From positions 1,364,001 through 1,428,000 of the forward strand of contig NZ_JQLN01000007.1 in the NCBI RefSeq assembly GCF_000744225.1: DNA of 64,000 nucleotides, written 5' to 3'. A model generated the notes under the pieces. It worked only from the letters and a program-made list of their open reading frames with translations, was not told the origin of the DNA and ran no database searches. Below are positions 26,386-34,686 of this stretch, piece by piece. The position numbers and the translations under genes are program-made. Numbering within the stretch: position 1 is the first letter of the stretch; the number at the start of each line of letters is the position of its first letter. The DNA comes from Kitasatospora mediocidica KCTC 9733 (lineage in GTDB: Bacteria > Actinomycetota > Actinomycetes > Streptomycetales > Streptomycetaceae).

Positions 26386-27564
26386 ATGCAGCGCAGGCGG
26401 CTGAAGCGTGTACTGATAGGCGTCTTCGCCACCTGCGCGGTCCTCGCGGACGCAGGCGCGGCAGCGGCCCAGGCGGCCGCCTCCAACGAACAGGTCGTGA
26501 TCACCACCCCGCCCGCAGGCAGCGCGGCATGGGTCGCCGACCACTCGCTCGGCCGGGCACTGCCGGACCCCGCGACCGCCGACGCGGCCACCGTGGCGGC
26601 CTTCTTCGCCACGCTCACCCCCGCCCAGCAGGACCGGCTGATCCAGGACTACCCGCTGGTCGTGGGCAACCTGGACGGCGCCCCGCTCCAGCTGCGCTAC
26701 CGCGCCAACTCCGTGGCGCTGACCGCCGAGCGCGACCGCGCCCGGGCGGCGGCCAAGGACCCCAAGCTCGACTCCACGGACCGCGCGCTGGCCGTCTCGC
26801 GCGCCAACGACTGCCAGGGGCTGCTGGCCCCCGGCCGGCAGATCCTCGCCTTCGACCCGCGCGGCCGCGGCCTGGTCAGCGAGGTCTTCGGCGACCTGGC
26901 CGACGCCCAGCGGGTCTCGGTGATCGTCCCCGGCTCGGACACCGACCTCGGCCACTTCGACCGCAGCGTCGACCCGCTGCGCTCCCCCGCCGGCATGGCC
27001 CGCGCGCTGCGGACCCAGGAGGAGCGCCAGGCGCCCGGCACCCGGACCGCGGTGGTCGCCTGGACCGGGTACGTCACCCCCGTCGGCCTCGGCCCGGACG
27101 CCGTCACCTCCCGGCTGGCCGACGCCGGCGCCCCCCGGCTGGTCCGCCTGCTGAACGGCCTGCGGCTGACCAGCGCCCCGGTCGCACCGCCCACCCTGAT
27201 CTGCCACTCCTACGGCACGGTGGTCTGCGGGAGCGCCGCACCGAGCCTGCACGGCGCCACCACCGACATGGTCGTCCTCGGCAGCCCCGGGATGGGCGTG
27301 CAGGACGCCGAGGAGCTGGGCACCGGCGTGCACCTGTGGGCCACCCGGGACCCGAGCGACTGGATCGGCAGCGTCCCGTTCCTGGAGGTCGGCGGGCTCG
27401 GCCACGGCGCCGACCCGACCGGCGCCGACTTCGGTGCCGAGGAGATCGCCTCGACCGGCGCCGAGGGCCACGTCGGCTACTTCGCGGACGGCACGGCCAG
27501 CCTGCACAACTTCGCCGCCATCGCGCTGGGCAGCTACGGGTCCGTCAGCTACCGCACCGACTGA
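26386..27564 (+). CDS. Secreted DUF1023 alpha/beta hydrolase
   Basis: 392 residues from ATG 26386 behind GAGGGAG. An N-terminal signal peptide (MQRRRLKRVLIGVFATCAVLAD then AGAAAAQAAAS) suggests Sec export with cleavage near AQAAAS. A DUF1023 alpha/beta hydrolase follows, with nucleophile Ser275 in ICHSYGTVV (GHSYG-like) and a downstream Asp/His region (LEVGGLGHGADPTG and GHVGYFADGTASLHN). It has an esterase or lipase fold; natural substrate unknown. Preceded by a roughly 270-base gap with no gene. Confidence 0.85.
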   Translation: MQRRRLKRVLIGVFATCAVLADAGAAAAQAAASNEQVVITTPPAGSAAWVADHSLGRALPDPATADAATVAAFFATLTPAQQDRLIQDYPLVVGNLDGAPLQLRYRANSVALTAERDRARAAAKDPKLDSTDRALAVSRANDCQGLLAPGRQILAFDPRGRGLVSEVFGDLADAQRVSVIVPGSDTDLGHFDRSVDPLRSPAGMARALRTQEERQAPGTRTAVVAWTGYVTPVGLGPDAVTSRLADAGAPRLVRLLNGLRLTSAPVAPPTLICHSYGTVVCGSAAPSLHGATTDMVVLGSPGMGVQDAEELGTGVHLWATRDPSDWIGSVPFLEVGGLGHGADPTGADFGAEEIASTGAEGHVGYFADGTASLHNFAAIALGSYGSVSYRTD

Positions 27565-27620
27565 CCTGTCGTCAGGACCGCTGCCGGAGCGGCCATCCGC
27601 CGTGCTGAGACCGACCGGTC

Positions 27621-28637
27621 TTACTCGCGAGCGGCGGAGGTGGAGCTCATGTCGGGGTAGCGGTTGCCCGCGACCTCGGCGGCGATCGGCTCCAGCGTGG
27701 CGAGTTCGGCCTCGGTCAGCCGCAGGGTGGCGGCGGCGGTGTTCTCCGTGAGGCGCGAGCGCTTGCGGGTGCCGGGGATCGGGACGACGGTCAGCCCGTG
27801 CACGTCCGCGCGCTGGTGGACCCAGGCGAGGGCGATCTGGCCGGTGGTGACGCCCCGCGCGGCGGCGATCTTCTGGACCGGCGCGATCAGCGCGGCGTTG
27901 GCCGCCGCGTTGTCGCCGTTGAAGCGCGGCTGGTAGCGGCGGAAGTCGTCGGCCGCCAGCGTGCCCGCGTCGGCGAAGGCGCCGGTCAGGAAGCCCCGGC
28001 CGAGCGGCGAGTACGGGACCAGGGTGACGCCGAGCTCGGCGGCCGCGCCGACCGCGCTGATCTCCACGTCCCGGGAGAAGAGCGACCACTCCGACTGCAG
28101 CGCCGCGATCGGGTGCACCGCGTGCGCCTCGCGCAGCTCGGCGCCGGTGACCTCGGACAGCCCGAGCTGGCGCACCTTGCCGGCTTGGACCAGCTCGGCC
28201 ATCGCCCCGACCGACTCGGCCAGCGGCACGGCGGGGTCGCGGCGGTGCATGTAGTACAGATCGATGACGTCGATGCCCAGGCGGCGCAGCGAGGCGTCCA
28301 CGGCGGTGCGGATGTACGCCGGGTCGTTGCGGATGCCGCGGTAGTGCGGGTCGTCGGCCTTGCGCTCGATGGAGAACTTGGTCGCGAGCACCACCTGGTC
28401 GCGGTTGGCGCGGACGAACGGGCCGATCAGCTCCTCGTTGGCGCCGGAGCCGTAGACGTCGGCGGTGTCGAAGAGGGTGACCCCGGCCTCCAGGGCGGCG
28501 TCCAGGGTGTCCAGCGCCTGGACGTTGTCGGTCGGTCCGTAGAACTCGCTCATGCCCATGCAGCCGAGGCCCTGGACACCGACGAACGGGCCGTCCGCGC
28601 CGAGCCAGACGGTGGGGAGAGTGCTGGGGTGGCTCAT
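27621..28637 (-). CDS. Aldo/keto reductase
   Basis: 338 residues with the AKR fold. Motifs: LGCMGMSEFYG, DTADVYGSGANEEL (catalytic Asp/Tyr), ATKFSIERKADDP, Lys-dependent core and YYMHRRDPAVP, then GLSEVTGAE and PIPGTRKRSRLTENTAA (NADPH 2'-phosphate site). It reduces aldehydes or ketones with NADPH. ATG 28637 overlaps the MerR stop by four bases (ATGA), so it is the regulator's operon partner and likely target. Confidence 0.92.
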   Translation of the reverse strand: MSHPSTLPTVWLGADGPFVGVQGLGCMGMSEFYGPTDNVQALDTLDAALEAGVTLFDTADVYGSGANEELIGPFVRANRDQVVLATKFSIERKADDPHYRGIRNDPAYIRTAVDASLRRLGIDVIDLYYMHRRDPAVPLAESVGAMAELVQAGKVRQLGLSEVTGAELREAHAVHPIAALQSEWSLFSRDVEISAVGAAAELGVTLVPYSPLGRGFLTGAFADAGTLAADDFRRYQPRFNGDNAAANAALIAPVQKIAAARGVTTGQIALAWVHQRADVHGLTVVPIPGTRKRSRLTENTAAATLRLTEAELATLEPIAAEVAGNRYPDMSSTSAARE

Positions 28638-29086
28638 GAGGTCTGCTTCTTCCCTGAGTAGAGGTCGATCTTGTAGTCGAGGACCGCGAGCGTGGCGTGC
28701 AGGTCGGCGATCCGCTGCCGGACCTCCTCGCGGTGCGCCACCAGCAGCTCGCGCCGCCCCTGCACGGTGTGCTCGCCCGCCCGGGCCAGCTCCACGTAGC
28801 GGAGCATGTCGGCGACCGGCATGCCGGTCAGCCGCAGCCGGCCGAGGAACGCCAGCCGGGCCAGGTCGCCGTCGTTGTAGCGGCGCTGCCCGGAGTGCGA
28901 GCGGTCCACCGGGTCGAGCAGGCCGATCCGCTCATACCAGCGCAGGGTGTGCACGCTGAGCCCGCTGGCCGCGGACACCTCGCTGATGGTGTGCCGCGGC
29001 GTACGGTCCGGCACCGGACCGGGGTCCTGGTAGGCCTCGCTGCAGTCGAGCAGGCTGAGCGGAGCGGGCTGGACGGCGGTAGCCAT
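28634..29086 (-). CDS. MerR-family regulator
   Basis: 150 residues from ATG 29086 (a longer frame upstream would overlap the operator). The MerR DNA-binding domain is TISEVSAASGLSVHTLRWYERIGLLDPV, followed by SGQRRYNDGDLARLAFLGRLRLTGMPVADM, and a helical dimerisation end (REELLVAHREEVRQRIADLHATL-like). It probably autoregulates and activates the overlapping aldo/keto reductase gene through the palindrome at 29136-29151. Confidence 0.92.
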   Translation of the reverse strand: MATAVQPAPLSLLDCSEAYQDPGPVPDRTPRHTISEVSAASGLSVHTLRWYERIGLLDPVDRSHSGQRRYNDGDLARLAFLGRLRLTGMPVADMLRYVELARAGEHTVQGRRELLVAHREEVRQRIADLHATLAVLDYKIDLYSGKKQTS

Positions 29087-29135
29087 GGTGATAACCCCCG
29101 GTGGTCGGTGGCGACGTGGGTACGACGCTACTGAG

Positions 29136-29151
29136 TTGGAGTGCACTCCAA
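29136..29151. promoter_or_regulatory. 16-bp perfect palindrome, MerR operator candidate
   Basis: TTGGAGTGCACTCCAA is a perfect palindrome centred 57 bases upstream of the MerR start, in the intergenic region with the serine hydrolase gene. MerR proteins bind such symmetric sites between stretched -35 and -10 elements. Confidence 0.8.
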
Positions 29152-29187
29152 GCAAGCCTGCCACGGGACCGCACTAGAGTTCCGACC

Positions 29188-30021
29188 ATGCAGAGCTTGC
29201 GGATGATCGAGGACTGGCCGGTACCGACGGCGGCGACGGCGGTGGTGCGCGGCGCGGACGGCGCACTGCTGGGCGAGAACGGGCCGCAGGAGCACCCGTT
29301 CCCGCTGGCGTCGGTGACCAAGCTGCTCAGCGCCTACGCGGCGCTGGTCGCCGTCGAGGAGGGCGTCTTCGAGCTGGACGACCCGGCGGGCCCGCCCGGT
29401 TCGACGGTCCGTCACCTGCTGGCCCACACCTCGGGGCTGGCCTTCGACGAGCACCGCACGATGGCCGAGCCCGGCACCCGGCGGCTCTACTCCAACGCGG
29501 GCTTCGACGTGCTCGGCGAGACGCTGGCCAAGGCGTCCGGCATCCCGTTCGCGCAGTACGCCGCCGAGGCGGTGTTCCAGCCGCTGGGCATGACGGCGAC
29601 CTACCTGGACACCGCGCACCGGGCACCGGCCGGCGCGGGCGGCGTCTCCACCGTGGCCGACCTGGTGCGCTTCGCGGCCGAGCTGCAGGCGCCCCGGCTG
29701 CTGGACCCGTCCACGGTGAGCGGCGCTACCCGCGAGGTGGCCTTCCCCGGGCTGAGCGGCGTGCTCCCGGGCTTCGGGCACTGCCGCCCGAACGACTGGG
29801 GTCTGGGCTTCGAGATCCGCGGCCAGAAGTCCCCGCACTGGACCGGCACGACCAGCTCGCCGGAGACCTTCGGGCACTTCGGGCAGTCCGGGACCTTCCT
29901 GTGGGTGGACCCGGCGGCCGGCGCGGCCTGTGTCGCGCTGACGGACCGCGACTTCGGGCCCTGGGCGGCGCAGGCCTGGCCGGAGTTCACCGACGCCGTG
30001 CTGGACGAGCTGCGCGGCTGA
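29188..30021 (+). CDS. Serine hydrolase (class C beta-lactamase/DD-peptidase family)
   Basis: 277 residues, no signal peptide. Motifs of the family: catalytic S42-V-T-K45 (SxxK), Y101-S-N (YxN), and HFGQSG (HxG) near 235. It is shorter than secreted beta-lactamases and begins MQSLRMIEDW, so it is likely an intracellular esterase, amidase or peptidase of the beta-lactamase superfamily. No clear ribosome binding site; its start is just past the MerR palindrome, so it may be controlled from the same region. Confidence 0.88.
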   Translation: MQSLRMIEDWPVPTAATAVVRGADGALLGENGPQEHPFPLASVTKLLSAYAALVAVEEGVFELDDPAGPPGSTVRHLLAHTSGLAFDEHRTMAEPGTRRLYSNAGFDVLGETLAKASGIPFAQYAAEAVFQPLGMTATYLDTAHRAPAGAGGVSTVADLVRFAAELQAPRLLDPSTVSGATREVAFPGLSGVLPGFGHCRPNDWGLGFEIRGQKSPHWTGTTSSPETFGHFGQSGTFLWVDPAAGAACVALTDRDFGPWAAQAWPEFTDAVLDELRG

Positions 30022-30047
30022 CCGGCCGGTCTCGGGACCGGTCGCTC

Positions 30048-30833
30048 TCAGCCGTAGCTGAGCGGCGAGTGCATCTCCCAGAGCAGCAGCTCCACGCCGT
30101 CCGGTCCGGCGGTCGGGTCGGCGAAGGCCTCCCCGGTGATCCGCACGCTGTCCCCCGGCTCCATCGAGCGGCCGGCGCCCTGCGGCCCGGGGACCGTGCG
30201 GTAGCCGAGCGACCCCCGGGTGAGGTGCGCGTAGCGGTACGGCGCCGGGGGCAGCTCGGGCAGCGGCTGCCACGGTCCGGCGGTGAGCAGGTGCAGCGCG
30301 GCGTCGGAGCGGCGCAGCCGCAGCGCGGGCGAGTCGGCGTCCCGGGCGAATCCGGAGGCGAGCAGCATGCAGCCGACCGGCTCGGGCGCCACTCGACGCA
30401 GTCCGTACGCGGGGGGTGTGTCGAAGACGTCGGGCTGCAACCACATCTGGATGAACCTGACCGGAACGTCGGCCCCGCCGACGTTGCGCTCCGTGTGCGC
30501 CACGCCGCTGCCCGCGCTGAGGTGCTGCACCATGCCCGGCCGCACCACGCCGGCGTGCCCGTCGCCGTCCCGGTGGGCGAGCGCGCCCTCCAGCACCCAG
30601 GTGAGGATCTCCACGTCCCGGTGCCGGTGCGAGTCGAAGCCCGCACCGACGGCCAGGACCTCCTCGTTGCAGGCCAGCAGCGCGCCGAAGTGGGTGTTCT
30701 TCGGGTCGTAGTGGGACGAGAAGGAGAACGCGTGCCGGGATTCCACGCCCTCGGCGGGGGTGGAGACGTAGCGCTCGGCGGTGCGGCGGAGGTCGGCCCG
30801 GGGGCGTTCCCGGTCGGTTTCGAGGTCGGTCAC
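30048..30833 (-). CDS. Pirin-family protein
   Basis: 261 residues, bicupin fold. Iron/metal-binding cluster in the N-terminal cupin: FDSHRHRDVEILTWVLEG and GSGVAHTERNV. The C-terminal half is a diverged cupin. Pirins act as dioxygenases (quercetinase) or oxidative-stress-linked cofactors; which applies here is unknown. Converges on the serine hydrolase gene across a 26-base spacer and is divergent from fasR with 94 bases between. Confidence 0.85.
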   Translation of the reverse strand: MTDLETDRERPRADLRRTAERYVSTPAEGVESRHAFSFSSHYDPKNTHFGALLACNEEVLAVGAGFDSHRHRDVEILTWVLEGALAHRDGDGHAGVVRPGMVQHLSAGSGVAHTERNVGGADVPVRFIQMWLQPDVFDTPPAYGLRRVAPEPVGCMLLASGFARDADSPALRLRRSDAALHLLTAGPWQPLPELPPAPYRYAHLTRGSLGYRTVPGPQGAGRSMEPGDSVRITGEAFADPTAGPDGVELLLWEMHSPLSYG

Positions 30834-30927
30834 AGCGACTCACCGTATCGGGTGTGAGCGGCACCACCGTGCCGGTTCCACGGGGGTGTGCAGCGAAGAG
30901 CCTGCGGCGTGAGGCAGTCTTGTCCCT

Positions 30928-32205
30928 GTGCCAGCCCCCTCAGCCCCAGCAGCGAACGACCAGAATCCGCCGCGCGCGAAGCGGACCGTCCGGAAATCCG
31001 GCGGTGGCGCGACAGCCGTGGAACGACGGCTCTCGGCCGAGCGCGCCGAGCTGCGCGCGGCCACGCTCAAGCGGCTGGAGAAGTCGGCGGGCAAACTGGC
31101 CACCGCGGCGATCGCCCGGATGGACGACCAACTCGGCTGGTACCGCAGAATGCCGCCCGAGCACCGGTCCTGGATCGGCCTGGTCGCCCAGGCCGGTATC
31201 GCCGCCTTCACCGAGTGGTACCGCCACCCGGACGCCCCGCAGGCGATCAGCACCGACGTCTTCGGCACCGCCCCGCGCGAGCTCACCCGGGCGATCACGC
31301 TGCGCCAGACGGTCGAGCTGATCCGCACCACCATCGAGGTGATGGAGGAGGCCATCCCGGAGGTGGCCGCGCCCGGCGACGAGGAGGGCATGCGGGAGTC
31401 CGTGCTGGTCTACGCCCGCGAGATCGCCTTCGCCACCGCCCAGGTCTACGCCCAGGCCGCCGAGGCCCGCGGGGCCTGGGACGCCCGCCTGGAGGCGCTG
31501 GTGGTCAACTCGCTGCTCTCCGGGGACGCCGACGAGGGCGTCCTGTCGCGGGCCGCCGCGCTCGGCTGGGGCCAGCCCAGCCAGGTGCGGGTGGTGATGG
31601 GCAGCGCCCCGGACGGGGACAGCGAGGCGGTCGTCGAGGCGATCCGCCGCGCCGCCCGGTACGCCCGGCTGCACGTCCTCACCGGCGTGCTCGGCAAGCG
31701 CCTGGTGGTGGTGGTCGGCGGCGACAAGGAGCCGGTGCACGCCGCCCGCGCGCTGATCGGCCAGTTCGCGCCCGGCCCGGTGGTGGTCGGCCCGACGGTC
31801 AACGACCTGCTCTCGGCCACCCGCTCCGCGCATGCCGCGGCGGCCGGTCTGAAGGCCTGCGCGGCCTGGCCGGACGCCCCGCGCCCGGTGCTGGCGGACG
31901 ATCTCCTGCCCGAACGCGCGCTGGCCGGAGATCTGGTGGCGCGTCGTCAGTTGGTGGAGGAGATCTACACACCGTTGGACGAGGCGGGCTCGGCACTGCT
32001 GGAGACGCTGAGTGTCTTTCTGGAGCAGGCCTCCTCACTCGAAGGCGCGGCCAGAATGCTCTTCGTCCACCCGAACACCGTGCGCTACCGGCTCCGTCGT
32101 GTGACTGACGTCACTGGCTACGCCCCTTCGGACGTACGTTCGGCGTTCACTCTGCGCATCGCCCTTGCCTTGGGCCGACTGGAGTCCGGCGCCGAACAGG
32201 GTTGA
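30928..32205 (+). CDS. fasR: PucR-family activator of the fab operon (FasR)
   Basis: 425 residues from GTG 30928. C-terminal PucR helix-turn-helix: LFVHPNTVRYRLRRVTDVTG (near residue 380). Long N-terminal region of helices, no membrane segment. It lies directly upstream of fabD, the conserved position of FasR (SCO2386-type), the activator that binds the fabDHF promoter and is needed for fatty acid supply. The 89-base gap to fabD is where its binding site is expected. Confidence 0.93.
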   Translation: MPAPSAPAANDQNPPRAKRTVRKSGGGATAVERRLSAERAELRAATLKRLEKSAGKLATAAIARMDDQLGWYRRMPPEHRSWIGLVAQAGIAAFTEWYRHPDAPQAISTDVFGTAPRELTRAITLRQTVELIRTTIEVMEEAIPEVAAPGDEEGMRESVLVYAREIAFATAQVYAQAAEARGAWDARLEALVVNSLLSGDADEGVLSRAAALGWGQPSQVRVVMGSAPDGDSEAVVEAIRRAARYARLHVLTGVLGKRLVVVVGGDKEPVHAARALIGQFAPGPVVVGPTVNDLLSATRSAHAAAAGLKACAAWPDAPRPVLADDLLPERALAGDLVARRQLVEEIYTPLDEAGSALLETLSVFLEQASSLEGAARMLFVHPNTVRYRLRRVTDVTGYAPSDVRSAFTLRIALALGRLESGAEQG

Positions 32206-32294
32206 CGACCTGTAGGGATTCCACAATCCGACGTACTTATCTTCGTTACCGTCGCCTACCCGCCCTCGGGCGCCTGGCGAGAGAGGGTTGAACC
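32206..32294 (+). promoter_or_regulatory. fabD promoter region (FasR target, inferred)
   Basis: 89-base gap between fasR and fabD. GAGAGAGGG ribosome binding site lies before GTG... (fabD start 32295). TTGACG at 32202-32207 and TACTTA at 32233-32238 could be promoter elements but their spacing is not consensus. A short dyad GCCCTCGGGC sits at 32261-32270. FasR binding here follows only from the known family arrangement. Confidence 0.4.
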
Positions 32295-33233
32295 GTGCTC
32301 GTAATCGTCGCCCCTGGACAGGGTGCCCAGTCCCCCGGCTTCCTCAACCCCTGGCTCGAACTGGACGGCGTCGCCGACCGGCTCGGCCAGTGGTCGGACG
32401 TGGCCGGACTCGACCTGGCGCACTACGGGACCGAGGCCTCGGCCGAGGAGATCAAGGACACCGCCGTCGCCCAGCCGTTGCTGGTCGCCGCGGGCCTGGT
32501 CACCGTCGACCAGCTGCTGCCCGGCCCGGACCAGGTCAGCAAGCTCGTCGGCGCGCTCGCCGGACACAGCGTCGGTGAGATCACCGCGGCGGCGATCGCC
32601 GGCGTGCTCAGCCCCCTCGACGCGCTCACCTTCGTCAGCGAGCGCGGCCGCGCGATGGCCGCGGCCGCCGCCGTCACCGAGACCGGCATGATCGCCGTGC
32701 TCGGCGGCGACCCGGAGCTCGTCGCGGCCAAGCTCGACGAGCACGGCCTCACCCCCGCGAACAACAACGGCGGCGGCCAGATCGTGGCCGCCGGCACGCT
32801 GGACCAGCTGGAGGCCCTGCGGGCCGACCCGCCGGCCGGCTCGAAGCTGATCGCGCTCAAGGTGGCCGGGGCGTTCCACACCGTCCACATGGCGCCCGGC
32901 GTGCAGCGGCTGGCCGAGCTGGCCCCGAGCCTGACGGTGGCCGACCCGTCGGTCGCCTACGTCTCCAACAAGGACGGCGAGGTCGTCCAGTCCGGCGCCG
33001 AGGTGCTCTCCCGGCTGGTCGCCCAGGTGTCCAACCCGGTCCGCTGGGACCTGTGCATGGAGACCCTGCAGCAGCTCGGCGCCACCTGCGTGATCGAGCT
33101 GGCCCCGGCCGGCACGCTGACCGCGCTGGTCAAGCGCAACATCAAGGGTGTCGCGACGCTGGCCCTGAAGACCCCGGCCGACCTGGACAAGGCCCGCGCC
33201 CTGGTCGCCGAGCACAGCGAGGTGGGCGCATGA
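32295..33233 (+). CDS. fabD: Malonyl-CoA:ACP transacylase
   Basis: 312 residues from GTG 32295. Substrate site QGAQSPGF, nucleophile Ser92 in GHSVGE, Arg in SERGRAM, Gln/His in ANNNGGGQIV and FHTVHM (active His about 198). Loads malonate onto acyl carrier protein for the fatty acid synthase. First gene of fabD-fabH-acpP-fabF; stop overlaps the fabH start (ATGA). Confidence 0.98.
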   Translation: MLVIVAPGQGAQSPGFLNPWLELDGVADRLGQWSDVAGLDLAHYGTEASAEEIKDTAVAQPLLVAAGLVTVDQLLPGPDQVSKLVGALAGHSVGEITAAAIAGVLSPLDALTFVSERGRAMAAAAAVTETGMIAVLGGDPELVAAKLDEHGLTPANNNGGGQIVAAGTLDQLEALRADPPAGSKLIALKVAGAFHTVHMAPGVQRLAELAPSLTVADPSVAYVSNKDGEVVQSGAEVLSRLVAQVSNPVRWDLCMETLQQLGATCVIELAPAGTLTALVKRNIKGVATLALKTPADLDKARALVAEHSEVGA

Positions 33234-34261
33234 GCACGGCCCGGATCCAGCCGCACTCCGGCGCCGCGTTCGCGCGGATCCACGGGGTGGGCGGCTACCG
33301 GCCGGTCCGGGTGATCCCGAACGCCGAGGTGCTCGGATGGATCGAGTCCTCGGACGAGTGGATCCGCACCCGCAGCGGGATCGCCGAGCGGCGCTGGGCC
33401 GGTCCGAGCGAGACCGTCGCCGAGATGTCGGTGCAGGCGGCCGGCAAGGCGATCGCCGCGGCCGGCATCGACGCCTCCCGGATCGGGGGTGTCATCGTGG
33501 CCACCGTCTCGCACTTCAAGCAGACGCCGGCCGTCGCCACCGAGATCGCCGAGCGGCTCGGCTGCGGCACCGCGCCCGCCTTCGACATCTCCGCGGCCTG
33601 CGCCGGCTTCGGCTACGGCCTCTCGCTGGCCGACGGCATGATCCGCGGCGGCAGCGCCGAGTACGTGCTGGTCATCGGCGTCGAGCGGCTCAGCGACCTG
33701 ACCGACACCACCGACCGTTCCACCGCCTTCATCTTCGGCGACGGCGCCGGCGCGGCCGTGGTCGGCCCGTCGGACACGCCCGGGATCGGCCGGATCATCT
33801 GGGGGTCGGACGGCTCGCAGAAGGACGTCATCACCCAGACCGAGGCATGGGACACCGCCTTCGCCAAGCCGGACGCCGTCAACGGCGTCGGGGCGGAGCA
33901 GAAGTGGCCCGCGCTGCGGATGGAGGGCCAGACGGTCTTCCGCTGGGCGGTCTGGGAGATGGCCAAGGTCGCCCAGCAGGCGCTGGACGCCGCCGGAGTG
34001 ACGGCCGATCAGCTCGGCGCCTTCATCCCCCACCAGGCCAACATGCGCATCACCGATGCCATGATCAAGGCCCTCAAACTGCCCGACTCGGTGCCTGTCG
34101 CCCGCGACATCGCCGAGACCGGGAACACCTCCGCCGCCTCCATCCCGCTCGCCATGGAGCGGATGTTGGAGAGCGGTGAGGCGAAGAGCGGCGACCTCGC
34201 CCTGATCATCGGGTTCGGGGCGGGTCTGGTCTACGCCGCGGCAGTCGTTACCCTCCCATAG
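33230..34261 (+). CDS. fabH: 3-oxoacyl-ACP synthase III
   Basis: 343 residues from ATG 33230 overlapping the fabD stop by four bases. Nucleophile Cys124 in DISAACAGFGYGL, active His in FIPHQANMRI and Asn in GNTSAASIP; KASIII N-terminus ARIHGVGGYRPVRVI. Condenses the acyl-CoA primer (branched-chain in streptomycetes) with malonyl-ACP to begin fatty acid synthesis. Confidence 0.98.
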   Translation: MSTARIQPHSGAAFARIHGVGGYRPVRVIPNAEVLGWIESSDEWIRTRSGIAERRWAGPSETVAEMSVQAAGKAIAAAGIDASRIGGVIVATVSHFKQTPAVATEIAERLGCGTAPAFDISAACAGFGYGLSLADGMIRGGSAEYVLVIGVERLSDLTDTTDRSTAFIFGDGAGAAVVGPSDTPGIGRIIWGSDGSQKDVITQTEAWDTAFAKPDAVNGVGAEQKWPALRMEGQTVFRWAVWEMAKVAQQALDAAGVTADQLGAFIPHQANMRITDAMIKALKLPDSVPVARDIAETGNTSAASIPLAMERMLESGEAKSGDLALIIGFGAGLVYAAAVVTLP

Positions 34262-34344
34262 GCACCGTGACACGCCTTACGGACCGCTGAACCGGCATCG
34301 CGCACCCGCGGGACGCCAACACCACCGAATGAGGAGCAGCCACT

Positions 34345-34590
34345 ATGGCTACCAAGGACGAGGTCCTGGAAGGTCTCGCCGAGATCGTCAACGAGATCGC
34401 CGGTATCCCGGCCGAGGACGTTGAGCTCGAGAAGTCGTTCACCGACGACCTGGACGTCGACTCGCTGTCCATGGTCGAGGTCGTCGTGGCCGCCGAGGAG
34501 CGCTTCGACGTGAAGATCCCGGACGACGAGGTCAAGAACCTGAAGACGGTCGGCGACGCGGTGAACTACATCCTCGCCAACGCCTCCTGA
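34345..34590 (+). CDS. acpP: Acyl carrier protein
   Basis: 81 residues; acidic four-helix carrier with phosphopantetheine Ser40 in DVDSLSMVEV. Carries the growing chain for FabD, FabH and FabF. Separated from fabF by a strong hairpin with T-run, so it can be made in excess of the synthases. Confidence 0.98.
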   Translation: MATKDEVLEGLAEIVNEIAGIPAEDVELEKSFTDDLDVDSLSMVEVVVAAEERFDVKIPDDEVKNLKTVGDAVNYILANAS

Positions 34591-34599
34591 TGTACCCCT

Positions 34600-34650
34600 C
34601 CGGTGGGGGTGGCGGGATCCGCCGCCCCCACCGGGCCCCCTCCTTTTTGG
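34600..34650 (+). terminator. Intrinsic terminator/attenuator between acpP and fabF
   Basis: CCGGTGGGGGTGGCGG (34600-34615) pairs with the complement ending 34634 (one G-U), followed by a C/T-rich run with CTCCTTTTT. This is a complete factor-independent terminator inside the operon, likely allowing partial read-through and high acpP transcript level. Confidence 0.8.
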
Positions 34651-34686
34651 CCGGCACCGCCTGCACACGTGAAAGAAGAAGAACCA

